From the NCBI GenBank assembly GCA_013397795.1, contig VZTJ01002670.1, positions 85,212 through 149,211 on the forward strand: 64,000 nt of DNA. The letters are read 5' to 3'. Below the pieces are notes generated by a model. The model made no database searches. It was not told the DNA's origin and saw only the letters and a program-made list of their open reading frames with translations. Numbering within the stretch: the first letter of the stretch is position 1; each line of letters begins with the position of its first letter. Shown piece after piece: positions 1-10,680 of this stretch. The translations under genes and the position numbers were made by a program. The DNA is from Orthonyx spaldingii. Lineage: Eukaryota; Chordata; Aves; Passeriformes; Orthonychidae.

Positions 1-1559
1 GTATTTGTGTGAAGATGTCCAGGCCAAATCCATCTTTCAGGCAGAAGTCTCCCCTCAGCTCTGACATGGGGAACTGTGGGCAGAGTATCTCTGTTTTTCA
101 GGCATGATTTTTGTTCATCTTAACAGGGTACAGAACTGAAAAACAGATCGAAATCATCAAAGTGCAGGGGTTTCTAGTAGTTTTTGAATGCTTTGGGAGC
201 TGAGTCTTTTAACTTGGAGGATTGAAATGATTCATTTCCCAAAAAAGAGTGGGCAAGGTGATGTCAGGGGCACATAGGTGCAGAAAGGCACTTGCATGTC
301 CTGTTCCACCAACCCAGCAGGCTCTACATTGGTTGGTGTTGGGATTGATGTTCCTCACTAAGGTCACAGCCCTAACCCATCCATTACACTGGTCTCCAGC
401 CTTGAGGCAGGACTGGAAACCCCAGGAACTGAAACCCCCAAGGCAGGATTTCCTTTAGCAGCACCTGTTAATGGAAAATTAGCAATCTGTGTAGGCAAAA
501 ATCTGCACAAGCAATCAGGAAGCTTTTAGAATATCTTAAAGTTTCAGGCCATGCCAATATCACATTTTCATGTTTTCTGCATGGTGGTGGCAGCTCAAGC
601 CTTCCTTTTCCTTGCCAAATCCCCTCAAAAGAGCAAGGTGGAAGCCGTCCAAGCACTCTGACTCCAAGATCCTGGCCCGTAGGAGAAACATCTGAAACTG
701 GGGAGGACAGCCTGGCAGAGCTGCAGTGCAAAGTTGTGGCATCCCGCTCTTTATCAGCTGCAGAAGACACAGGATGCACTAAAGGCTGCCTTGAGTCACG
801 CCACCATCCTTTCAACCACTCCCTCTCCCAGTATGCCAAGTATGACTGATAAATCCAGGAGGAGATGAGCAGTGGATTGGTACATTGCCTGGGAGCAGCC
901 CTGAGTGGCCTCGTACCAGTGAAGATTCACAACTGCAATTTCTCCACCAAAATTGCTCTGGTTTTGAATCATCACTGAGACTTTCACTGCAGCCATCCCC
1001 TCCGAGTCCCCAGGCAGCAGGGGGTGACTGTTTCTGCTTTACAGGCAGGGAGTGAAGGCACCAGCAGTCCCAAGCCCAGGAACCTTTGTCCGCTCAGCAG
1101 TAGGACACACGGACAATGGGGTGCTTCAGTGGAGCAGGGTCTGGCTGGGACCAAACACAGGAGCAGCCACCCCCATGAGGGCTCCGAGATGGGGATAGCT
1201 GGACCTGAAGCAGAGGGGGACATGATGAGCAAGGCTCATACACCACCTTGCTGCCTTGCCAGGGCCTGACACCCTTCCAAGGACACTTCCATAGAAAGAG
1301 TACAGTCTCTCCCGTTTGCCCCACAGACCACTGGTGTGGTGTGTGTGGTGTCCCTGTCCCCCCATGCCTGAATGGCTAGAGACCCCTCCAGCACAGTCCT
1401 TGGGGAGACCCCCAGACAGCACAAGCCCATTCCCCTCCAATAGTCTGGCAGAGCCAAGACCCTCTGACTGCATGGCATAAGAGGGGTTAAGAAAATTGAA
1501 CCTGCCACAAGAGATTTGAGCAGAAACTCCACTGGAGACCTTGAAATCCTGTTAATTGA
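1..1559. other. Unique non-coding sequence, no gene seen
   Basis: No recognisable gene, repeat family or RNA gene. Open frames here are short and overlap one another on both strands, as expected in moderately GC-rich non-coding avian DNA. Probably intergenic or intronic. Confidence 0.5.
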
Positions 1560-1575
1560 TGCCACACATGTGCTG

Positions 1576-1612
1576 CATTTAACCTTTGCCCTTTGCTGTA
1601 ATAGTTTACACA
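1576..1612. promoter_or_regulatory. Candidate enhancer core: DR1 nuclear-receptor site next to a forkhead site
   Basis: On the minus strand 1580-1592 reads AGGGCAAAGGTTA, two AGGTCA-like half-sites one base apart (a DR1, the HNF4/RXR/COUP-TF type), with one mismatch in each half. Twelve bases further right, 1604-1610 is GTTTACA, the forkhead core. HNF4 plus forkhead pairs are typical of liver and gut enhancers. That the site is functional is an inference from motifs alone. Confidence 0.3.
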
Positions 1613-1625
1613 AGTGGCATGAAGG

Positions 1626-3639
1626 CTGATGCACAAGGGCGGTCTGCGCAAGCCCGAGCTCACGGCGATTGCACTGAGCATCCTCCCAGCCAGGGTCCCA
1701 CTCTCGGTGCCAGACTCCTCCAGCCCAAAGGCACTAGTGAGCCCCCTGATTGGAATTTGGGCTCATGAGCCCTTGCACAGGAATCAGCAGCAGTTTGCGG
1801 GCAAGTCCCAGGCAAAGAAAGAGTAATTATTCCATTATTTGCAATAAAACCCTTGCCGCAGTCTCTGGGGAAGCACAGCCCTGCCAGCTGGTGCCCAGGC
1901 GGGCAGCCCCCCATGCCGCTGGGTCTCACCCAGGGATGCAGAGAGGAGCTACTGCTGCTTGTGGTTAACACCAAGGGTGTGGGGAAGCATCTTCCCAGCC
2001 ATGCCAGTGGGAGATTTGTTCTTTATCACTCAGGAAAATACTGCAGAGTCAAGACTGAAAAAAGTCAGTTATGGTCATGGTTAGCCCCAATTATAGCCAG
2101 GCAAAGAACAGAGCAAATGACTCCTCATGACGTTATCCATCTTAAAGTCACCTGAGTAGGTGAAATATTAAAATAGAATTTTGTAACTTCTACCTGATAG
2201 GAGTCATGCTTCAAACCAGCTTGTTTCTTCCACTGCACAGGCTTCAGGGTTGGACACAAGAGGGGCATGCTCTGACAGCAGGGAACTAGGAGGAATGAGG
2301 AGATGGTCTCCAGGCAAGGTAGGAGAAACCAGGATGTGTCACCACTGGGGACTTGCAGGGTTACATGTGATAATGCCCTTCATGCTGCTTCTCAGCCTCA
2401 GGAGCTGATACCTCACCCAGCACGGCAGTACCCAGGTTACAAGTGAGCAGTGGGACCCCATTCCCAGCTGGCATGTTGGCAGATATGTGGTGGATCCACC
2501 ACATTGCCCAGGTTGGGTCAGTCAAGACGCAGAACCCTGGGGTCTCCAGGGCCATGAGCACCAAGAGCAGTCTCCCTGCGCCCCAGCCATGAATGGTGCT
2601 TACTGTGCCCCTGCTGCAGCGTAGGCAGCCGTGAGCTGCTCTCGGACAACCCAGACATGGATTTACACCCTGTGTTTTGTCATGGCTGCTGTTATTACCA
2701 TTCTGTCTTCACCAATCAAGGGATGCAGAGCCATGACCAAGGTCTCAGCTGAAGAAGGAACTGATGCTCTGTATATTCAAGTGCAATAGCAGCCCTCAAC
2801 ATTGGGTGCTGTGGAGGTAAGAGCTTCTGGGCGCAGGAGAGCGAGTATTATTATCCACACCCATTCCTACTTCTACAACTCCCAGGAAAATCCCTTTTGA
2901 TAGAGACATAGGGCAAGGAGAAGTACCTCACGATGTGAGTCTGACTGTTAGAGTCACTCCAACCCACAACTGCCTCTCATTCACAAACTGCTCCATCAAA
3001 GACAATTCCCAAAGGTTCAAGTTCATACCAAAAGACGCAAACAAAAGGTCAGTTCAAATGTGTCCATTTGTCTTCCTCTTGAGAGGATTTAATGTCAGAG
3101 TTCGTTTCACTGTTTTTGCCTTCCCTCCACAGACTGTTGGGGGACTGTTGTGGAGAACCCTGATGCTGGTGCAAAGATGTGCTTCAGGAGAGACACAACC
3201 CCTCTGGGTTCTTCCAACCAGCTGCAATCTTAAACCCAGTGACACAGAATGTCTTGTTGTATTTCAGAATATTTGTGACCAACCAAGCATGTGTCAATCA
3301 AAACGTCTGAGGGAATAGGACTGTACTGGGGGAAGGAGTGGGTGTGACACACAGTGGGATAGCTTCTCAAAAATGCTTTGAGCCACAACTGACAAACACA
3401 GGTCTCCAAGAGACCAGCACCAATAGCCTTTAATTAGGCTTCAGTAGCTCCTGCTTGGCAGTGTGCAACCCAGGTTTCTGGCAGTGGTGGTGCGGGGACT
3501 GAGCGGGTCCCAGACAATAGAAGCCTCCTGCCAGCACCATCCCCAGGCAGGAAACCCACAGGAGCAGCTGTCAGCACCACTTGCCTTTGGCATCAGGAGA
3601 GGGAGACGAGGCGGAGAACTTCACCCCGGGTTAATCGGC
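1626..3639. other. Unique non-coding sequence, no gene seen
   Basis: No recognised gene or repeat. Contains an inverted pair of E-box halves at 2149-2162 (CACCTGAGTAGGTG), the arrangement bound by ZEB/Snail-type zinc fingers, preceded by a CRE-like TGACGTTA near 2128. The reading frame around 2935-3318 is open for 127 codons on + but resembles no known protein and lacks gene context. Confidence 0.45.
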
Positions 3640-4030
3640 CAGGCCCTTGTTTTATCTTCAAATGTTCCTGATGCAGCCATTAGAGCTGCTCCAACATACC
3701 AGGGACGATTCCTTTTGAACAGCCGCTTTGTCTGGTGACTTTATTTACACTTTTGATGCCAATGTTTATCCACTCTTTAAAAAGCCATTCAGTGCATCTC
3801 CCAAATTAACTTCAGATGTGAGAGCAAGGGGAACATTCCCTACATCGTATTTCATACACTTTCGTGTTATTTAATTCTTGGAAACTCTTTTTTGTTAAAT
3901 ATAAAAATATTTTTTAAAAATCTCCAAGGTTTTGAAGAGTATAACCTCTCCCTGTGTGGTCTGTAAAATCTGGCTGTAAAGCTCTTTCCTAAAGTTCACA
4001 AACTCCATTATAAATCATCTCCTTATCTTG
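3640..4030. promoter_or_regulatory. AT-rich island, candidate conserved non-coding element
   Basis: A sharp AT-rich block inside GC-rich DNA, without stretches of simple repeat except around 3888-3920 (A/T runs). It holds a forkhead-like TGTTTAT, AAATTAA and ATTTAATTC elements. No open frame or repeat signature explains it. Called as a possible enhancer on composition only. Confidence 0.25.
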
Positions 4031-4157
4031 CTTATTGGGTTTCTGCTTTCACTGACACACATCCTGGATAAGGAGCTACTCCAAGTGGCCTCCACCACCA
4101 ATGAGACAGTGCCCCTGGCAAGAGCAGCTCTGTCTGGGGATGGCTGGCATGGATGTC

Positions 4158-4376
4158 CACAGGAGATGGGGATGAGGTGGAAGGAATGGAATAGGATGGG
4201 ATGGCATGGGAGGGAAGTGATATGCAGGGTGATGCGGTGAGTGGAATAGGATGAGTGAGAAGGGATGAGATAGAGTGGGATGGGGTGGGATGGGGTAAAT
4301 GAAATGGGATAGGTGGGACAGCATAGGATGGAGTGGTATGTGATAGAGTGGGATAGAATAGGGTAAGATAGAATAG
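4158..4376 (+). repeat. Degenerate GGGAT/GGGATRGAATA minisatellite, left block
   Basis: Many imperfect copies of a 5-bp GGGAT or 10-11-bp GGGATAGAATA unit (for example GGGATGGGGTGGGAT), drifting in sequence. The array stops exactly where the LTR begins and resumes after it, so the LTR was inserted into an older repeat. Confidence 0.75.
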
Positions 4377-4892
4377 TGTACTAGTTTGAAAACAAACCAG
4401 TGGGAGATTGCAAGTCAGAATTAAAATTTAATAGGAAAATTAAAATAAATGCAATAATACAAGGAAAAAAACCTGACAGAGTCAGGATACAGCCTGATAC
4501 CCTGTTAGTCAGGGTGGCGGTAGCAGTCCAAGTGAAGTGGTTCAGTTAAAGCAGTGATCCTGCAGAAAGTCTGGTCTCCACCTGAAGGTCCAGTGGTAGC
4601 TCTTGTCCTCTGGGAATCCAGTAGGTGGGGCTGCCTGGTGCAGTTCCAAAGCCCAGGTTATATCCAGGTGGGAATGTTTGGCTCCCCCCCCACCCCCGGG
4701 CAGAGCATCTCACCATGGGATGAGGTAATTCCATGAGTCATGCAGTGGGATCTTGATGGCCCAGTAACAGAGATAACACCCGGAGGGAGTTGTCGGGGTG
4801 AGTCATGACAGGAGATAACAAACAGTGCCCCACCTGTTTTAACAGCTTGTGGAGATGGTAATAGAATATATCTTATATTGCAACCTAGGACA
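4377..4892. mobile_element. Solo LTR of an endogenous retrovirus (about 516 bp)
   Basis: Begins TGTACTAGTTTGAAAACA and ends CCTAGGACA, so it has TG...CA termini. The flanks are AATAG on the left (4372-4376) and AATGG on the right (4893-4897), an imperfect 5-bp target-site duplication of the length typical of ERVL-like elements. It lies inside the GGGAT minisatellite, whose sequence continues on both sides. Two AP-1 sites (TGAGTCA at 4734-4740 and 4799-4805) and an AATAAA at 4444-4449 are present. Which strand is the element's sense strand is not clear, because the AATAAA lies near the left end. No internal gag/pol/env sequence follows, so it is a solo LTR left by recombination. The first 21 bases recur exactly at 63980-64000. 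Family name not assigned. Confidence 0.75.
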
Positions 4893-5000
4893 AATGGGAA
4901 GGATGTAGGGTAATAGGGAACAGGATAAGTAGACTGGGATGGGTGGATGGAGTATGATGGGATGGAATAAAGTTATGAAATGGGTTGAGATGAGACGGAG
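4893..5000 (+). repeat. Degenerate GGGAT minisatellite, right block
   Basis: Continuation of the GGGAT-type array after the LTR (GGGATGGGTGGATGGAG and similar). The block is shorter than the left one and grades into an AGACC repeat. Confidence 0.65.
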
Positions 5001-5027
5001 ATCAGACCAGACCAGACCAGACAAGAG
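5001..5027 (+). repeat. (AGACC)n microsatellite
   Basis: About four tandem copies of CAGAC/AGACC at the right end of the GGGAT block. Confidence 0.8.
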
Positions 5028-5030
5028 CAT

Positions 5031-7559
5031 TTGCTTTTCCGTGCTTCACCACAAACCTTCCCTCAGATCCCAATCTTTTTTCTCAAGGTGCCTTAGAAGA
5101 ATGAAGCCGACTTTCTGTAGAGGAAAAAGAAGCCCAGAGCAGCCTGGTACTCACAGGGCTCACTGGAGACCCACAGCCAAGTCCCTGGAGAGTTGGAGCA
5201 GGTCACCAGCTCTGTTCTGCACAGAAGTAGCTGCAGTGGCCCAGCAGACTTGAGGTCCATCCTCCAGACCCCTTGAAGTAGCTGCACCATCAGCACCTGG
5301 AGCCAACCAAAGTGCCCATGGACATTTTTGCATTGATTCTCCCTGCAATAACCAGCTGGAACTGGAAGAAGGCATCACCTACACCCAGGGTTAACCTCTC
5401 CCTTCCCAGCTGGCATCACTGCTGGCTCCTGAGCAAAAGGCATCACTGTCAGCAGTCAGCTCTTGGGCTATGGCTTTCCAGCTCTGAGGGAAGTTAAAAG
5501 GCCTCTTCCCAGGAGGGCAATTTTCATAAAAATCCAGTAGGTAGCTTGAAACAACCTCCAAAACCATCTGTCAGAGCCCAAAATCCTGCTTGGATGCAGC
5601 AGCCGTTGAGCTGTCCCTACATCAGCAAGCCTGCCCACAGCCCAGGATGTCCAGTGGAGGAAGCCAAGCAGCCGAAGAACCTGGAGAAGATCAGGGAAGG
5701 TAGACTGTTTCTGCTGCTGGGCCAAGCCAGAGCCATGTCTGACAAAAACCATTGCATCTCCTGGGATCCTGCAGATGTGAAGAAACCTCTGGACAGGACT
5801 AAGGAGGACCTGATGACAGCCAAGGGCTTGGACAGCGAAGAAGGAATCTGAAATGCTGTATTATTTGGATTCAGCAAGCAAGACTTCCATGCACTTAACA
5901 CCTGCCTTGCTCCAGGGCACAGTGTACCAGGGAAATCCATTCCTGACCAAAAATGGGGTCTGGGGACATGGAGGGTGGCTTTTTGTTGACCCTGCAGCTC
6001 TGATGATGGGGGACAGCTATGCTGATTCCTTGGCAGGGACTTTCCAGGTGGGAGGTGAGTCTGCAGGCCATGTGCCAGGCTGCAGACCAGTATCCCATCA
6101 ACTTAGACTGGAGCTGCTCATCCCTGAGCACCTCACCCCGGGCACTCCAGCAGGGACAGAGATCTCCAGGGAGGTGGCTGGGGTAGGAGGGCAGTCAAGA
6201 GGGATGCAGGGAAGGCTGCAGCACTAATGCAGCCATGGTCAGGAATCCAGGTGAGACATGGGAAGGGTTTATCACCTTCCTTTGGTGGCAGGGGGGTGGA
6301 GGAGTGGTACTGCGGCCTCCTGGCAGGCTCCGAGACATCCGTTTACAGAGCACTTGGGGATGCTCAGAAGCAAGGCGCCACACAAGCACGAAATGTCATT
6401 ACAAAGGATATGATTTAAGGCTGGGCAGGGCCAGGAGGGGAGGGGGGTCCAGTTTGCATGGAAGACTACACAAAATAAATCCTGTCCAAAAGGCTTCCCG
6501 CCTCCACAGCAGAAAGTGGAGCTGTATCAGACGGCCTGTCTCTGCCGTGCTCTCCTTCTTCCTTTTACAGGCATAAGGAGATTTTTTTTTTGCTCATCTT
6601 TGCTGCAACCCTTGCTGGGTCCCGCCAGCTGATCCATGGCCAAGGGGAATGTCGAGGGAGGAAGGAAAATGAAGGGATCCAGATCCCCTCCATGGTGGAA
6701 CCTTCACAGCCATATCCACCTTCAGCTGGGCAACCTGCAGGGTCAGCAGAGGGATGTGGGCACCAGAGGGACACAGCACTGGCATCACTGGCCACATGCA
6801 CAGGTCAGAAGAGGCTGCAGAAGAAGGAAAGCTGGTGAGCCAGAAGCCACGTCCCCAGCATGCCACCACTCCATTCCTCCCAGCACAGCCAGGCTGAGGG
6901 CTTCTCTCCCCTCACCCCAGGTGCCCACGGCCACACATCTGCTGCTGCTGCTCTCAGCCCAGGCCTCTGCTCAGGTGATCGCTCTGCTCGAGTGACCCAA
7001 CCTGCCCTCACCTTCCCACCTGCAGTGATGATGCCAGGCCAAGCTGCTGGCGCTGCTCACAGCACACATGATGGTGGCACACAGAGCCAGCTGCATCCCG
7101 TCTCTGGGAGATCTCCAAGGAAGTTGCAGGGAGAGCATCACTGAAGCCCTCAACCATCACAGATGTGCAGACATGGTCAGGAAGAGCTGGGCAGGATCCA
7201 GGCTTTGGAGGGGAGGTGATGGGGAGAGCTGGCCCAGTGCCTCTCTCCTCTCACTCCTCTGCCCACAGCCATGCCCAGGTGGACATGGCTGGTGCAGCTG
7301 AGGACGTGTCCAGGTGCCCAGCCTGGCTGACAGCCAGGGCCTGGCAGCCCAGCCTGCCACAGACTGTGTCTGTCCTTCACTAAAGCTGCATGGTGGCCAG
7401 GTGATGCTCCTGGAGCAGCAGCAGGGTGCTCAGGGCTCACCAGCCCGTGCCCTGGCCCCACTACTGCCACTGGAACAGGAACAAACCAAAACAGGGCTCC
7501 AGTCAGCAGGAATCCCCCCCGAGACTTGTCTCCATGGCTGCAAATGGAACAAAAGGAAA
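5031..7559. other. GC-rich unique non-coding sequence, no gene seen
   Basis: No recognised gene or repeat. Numerous overlapping open frames on both strands are explained by the GC-rich composition. An exon of an unknown gene cannot be excluded. Confidence 0.45.
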
Positions 7560-8290
7560 TAGTGACCAAAAGGTTTGCCAAAAGTGCTGCTTCTTTTATT
7601 TTTAGGGAAATTTCAAAATGAAAATTTCTCATTTTCAGCTTTGCTGTGAATTTTTCCCCTCTTTCCCCACACAGGGTAGGTAAGAAGTCAAATGCTATTT
7701 CCGTAGGAAAGGAAACATTCTCCTCTCCTCTTTCCTGTACATTTTCTAGGAAGGAGAAGAAAATCTTGATAAAGCTAGTGGAAGGGGAAGCCCATTGAAA
7801 TAAAGTAGCCAGCAGCAAAGTGATTTGGAAATGCTGAATGAACGAACAAGTGGTTTGTTGCTCTTAAATTTCAGACCAAATTGGCTCTGCAGAGCACATG
7901 GATATCCATCTCCACCAAAGCTCAGGCAGGAGAAGAGAAGGAGGTTCCCCTTGGCTTCTCTTGGTGATGCCTCTTAAAGCCTTTCATGGTCCTTCATTCA
8001 GCTGTGTGGTGTCCCCCTTTTGCCACAGAGGAGTAGGTGCCTTTCCCCAGGAGAGCTGCGTCTAAGGTCTGGGTTGTTTTCTTCGTCCATTAGCTCTGAA
8101 GGAGGGTGAGGAGATACAGCTCCAAGCCTGGATACCTCCCTGATTTGGCCTTAAGTCAAGCAAGAAAAACCCTGGCCTGTAGGCAGTTTTAATGAGGAAT
8201 TTGCGACCCTAATTAGAAAAATAAGGGCATATTCATGCAACATATAAATATAAAACAAAGGTTGAGTTGAAAGATTCAAAGTCTAGAGAC
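7560..8290. promoter_or_regulatory. Two AT-richer patches with homeodomain and octamer-like motifs
   Basis: The 7560-7880 patch is rich in TTTC/GAAA elements (palindromic GAAATTTC near 7609, an ETS-like TTTCCGT near 7699). The 8150-8290 patch contains CCTAATTAG near 8211, TATTCATGCAA near 8230 and TATAAATATAAA. They stand out against GC-rich flanks. Possible regulatory elements, on motif and composition only. Confidence 0.2.
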
Positions 8291-9239
8291 GAGAAAAACC
8301 AAAGAGGCCCCAAAGTTTCCGAGTTCCTGTTGGCTTTGGAAAGAGGTCCATGCCTGAGGAAGTTCAAGCTTCTCCAGATCTCCAGGGTCTGCAAAACCTG
8401 TGCTGAGGCTCTCCAGCGAGCAAGCTTGCTCCCACGGTTTCCGGCATTTCCTAGTGAGGGAAGGTCTGGGAAGCACTGCAGGAACAGCTTTTTGCAAAGT
8501 ATTCTGGCACCCTTGCTTCTAATGTAGAAAGTGCAGAAAGTACAAAGGCTGGAAAACCTGGAAAAAAAAAATAGGTGGAGGGGGGCTAACTGGACGTTTC
8601 AAGCATTAGCAAGTTTGACTTGGGGGTGGTTCAAGTTGGAGGTGAAAGTTCGGGTGAGGTGCTCATTCTCTGTGAGTCAGAGCATCCGGAGTGGCAGGAA
8701 GCTGAGGATCAAGAGGCAGCTGTCAGGGGCAGAGACTTTTGGCAGAGCCAACCCTTGGGACTGAGTGCACTGCCTGGCCAGGGCAGCCTGGGGCTGGGAG
8801 CTGAGCTGAGCCTCTTGCAAGGCATTGGAGCAGGGACAGGGGTGACAGCCCAAGCAGCACGTGGGACACTGTGATGTGGGCAGGGGGACGGGCACCCGCT
8901 GGCAGCACTGCCTCTGTGGTTCAGCAGCTGGAGATGGGCCTGGGATGACCCGGTGCCCACTGAAGCTCTGACAACCTGCCTGCACCCATCGTGGAGCCAG
9001 ACACACCCACGGAGATCGATGTTCCCGGGTGACATCGCAACACTGCTGCGGAGGCACCTGAGCCCCAGAACGTGCTCCGACTCACTGGAGAGCGGGGCTG
9101 CAGAGCAGGGCAAAGGATGGGGGCTGGATGCTGTGCTCACAGCTGGCATCATCCCCCTCAGAGAGATTCTGAGTTCTTCTGAAATTCTTCAACAATGGAA
9201 AATTCTTTCCTCTCCCTAATAACAAAAAACTACCCAACT
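8291..9239. other. Unique non-coding sequence, no gene seen
   Basis: Nothing recognised. Ordinary GC-rich sequence leading into the A-rich gap region. Confidence 0.45.
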
Positions 9240-9352
9240 AAAACAAAAAAACAAAACAAAACAAAAAAANNNNNNNNNNNNNNNNNNNNNNNNNNNNNNN
9301 NNNNNNNNAAAAAAAAAAAAACAAAAAAAAAAGAAAGAGAAAAGAAAAACCT
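9240..9352 (+). repeat. A-rich low-complexity tract interrupted by a 39-base assembly gap
   Basis: AAAAC-type repeat, then 39 N (9270-9308), then a long A run with scattered C and G. The gap is most simply a homopolymer that could not be assembled, so the true length is unknown. It could be the poly(A) of an old retroposed copy, but no target-site duplication was found. Confidence 0.8.
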
Positions 9353-9873
9353 CCTCAATTTGAGCAGATGGAACCATTTTTGCTCTGCTTTTGACTTCCC
9401 TTGATTTCCTTGATTTTGACTTTTCAGTTTTGCCTTAGAAAACATCATGCAACAGCAGATTACAAAGTGCCACTTTTTCTTTAACCTGCCCTAGAAATGG
9501 CCTGTCCTGATTCTGCTGAAAGGACATGTCCTGATACTGCCAGATAAAAAATATGGAAAATGGGTTTCAAACCGAAATCCATGCAGTTTCCCAGAGCTCA
9601 GCCATGACATACTTCTCAATGCTGCATCCTCCCATTAGCATTTTGCTGACTGACCACACATGCAGCACTTCTTCTGCTGAACCACCACATCAGCATCCCT
9701 TGTTCTGCTGTTCAGTCAGAGTCTGTACTCCAACCTCCTCCACATCCCCTACTTTTAGGTGTCTTACAGTTTATGCTCACAGGGTTTTGCGAAAGAGACT
9801 TGCAGACATGTAACAGATGTTTGATGGAGCTCAGAATCTGTGTGAAGGCAGAACTAGCACCCTCATTTTGCAG
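9353..9873. other. Unique non-coding sequence
   Basis: No recognised gene or repeat. Ends in an acceptor-like stretch (CCCTCATTTTGCAG) just before the candidate exon at 9874. Confidence 0.4.
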
Positions 9874-10028
9874 GCGCCAAGACAAGCCAAGGATGAAGTT
9901 GCTGGTGGCTGTGTGGCTGCTGGTGGCTGGTGTGGCTGCCCCACCTAGCACTTCCACCTGTCAGGAAATGGATATAGACAAGGCTAGAGGGTTTGTCAGG
10001 TCCCAAGTGGAAGCTGCAGCTGAGGCTG
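9874..10028 (+). other. Candidate exon encoding a signal peptide (hypothetical)
   Basis: An acceptor-like CATTTTGCAG ends at 9873 and a good donor GCTG|GTAAGG follows 10028. The ATG at 9893 opens a frame starting MKLLVAVWLLVAGVAA, which has the charge and hydrophobic run of a secretory signal peptide, followed by PPSTSTCQEMDIDKARGF and an alanine/glutamate-rich helix-like stretch. The exon would end in phase 1. The N-terminus loosely resembles other secreted proteins, including heme peroxidases, but no downstream exons of such a family were found, so no family is assigned. Signal-like leucine/valine stretches also arise by chance in CTG/GTG-rich DNA. Confidence 0.2.
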
Positions 10029-10284
10029 GTAAGGCCTTTTGCTCAAGCCCCAAGGTGGCCCCAGGATGGTCCAGGCTGAAGCCCATCCTGAAACCCTCAG
10101 CCCATCTTGAAGACTTGCATTCCACCAGGGTTGACCCCAATGCAAGCAGGAGACACATGAGCATCCCTAACAAAATCTGTAGACTGGGAAGAGCCTCTCC
10201 CAATCTGCTCTGCTCATCAAACCCAGTGCCCGTCTCTGACTGTCCAGCAGTACCCATTTCTTGGGAAGGATTTGAATAGGGAAG

Positions 10285-10680
10285 AAAACAACATATGCAA
10301 CCCAGTTTACAAAAACAAAGCCCAAACAAAGGGCATAAAATCTAATAATTAACAGAGCCAATAAGCTGAAGGCCCATTAGGCTGCACATATTAGGTAATG
10401 ACAAGTAGTTTGCAATAACCACTTCTGAATGGACTTCACCCAATATGCATTTAATTAGGGTTTAATAAAGCAACAGCATGTTCTTAAAAGCCAATTAGAA
10501 ACATATTCACTGAGGTTTAGAAGCTATGTAATAGATGCCTGTAGGAACCAGATACGTGCTGATTACATAGCTATTAATCCTCAATAAAGGGTCTAATAAT
10601 CATTTTGTTCTTCAGGAGCAGGCAGCTGCTTTATTAAATCTTAATAAAATGCATACTTAGAAACTTTCCTTCAAAGCCAG
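10285..10680. promoter_or_regulatory. AT-rich cluster of forkhead, SOX and homeodomain motifs (candidate enhancer)
   Basis: A 400-bp AT-rich island in GC-rich DNA. It starts with AGTTTACAAAAACAAAG (forkhead GTTTACA at 10305-10311, SOX-type AACAAAG at 10314-10320) and CAAACAAAGG. It then carries at least eight TAAT cores, including CTAATAATTAAC, GCATTTAATTAGGG, CCAATTAG, CTATTAATCC and CTAATAATC. It contains no open frame of note and no repeat. This density of developmental transcription-factor sites is typical of deeply conserved vertebrate enhancers; conservation itself cannot be tested here. Confidence 0.4.

Noticed and set aside
7177..7818. 213-codon open frame on the minus strand
   Set aside because: No family resemblance or splice context, and low-complexity C-terminal composition. 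Long frames are expected in GC-rich sequence.
9893..10028. Heme peroxidase (MPO/EPX-like) N-terminus
   Set aside because: Only a signal peptide and a vague helix resemble it. None of the hallmark peroxidase exons appears downstream on +.
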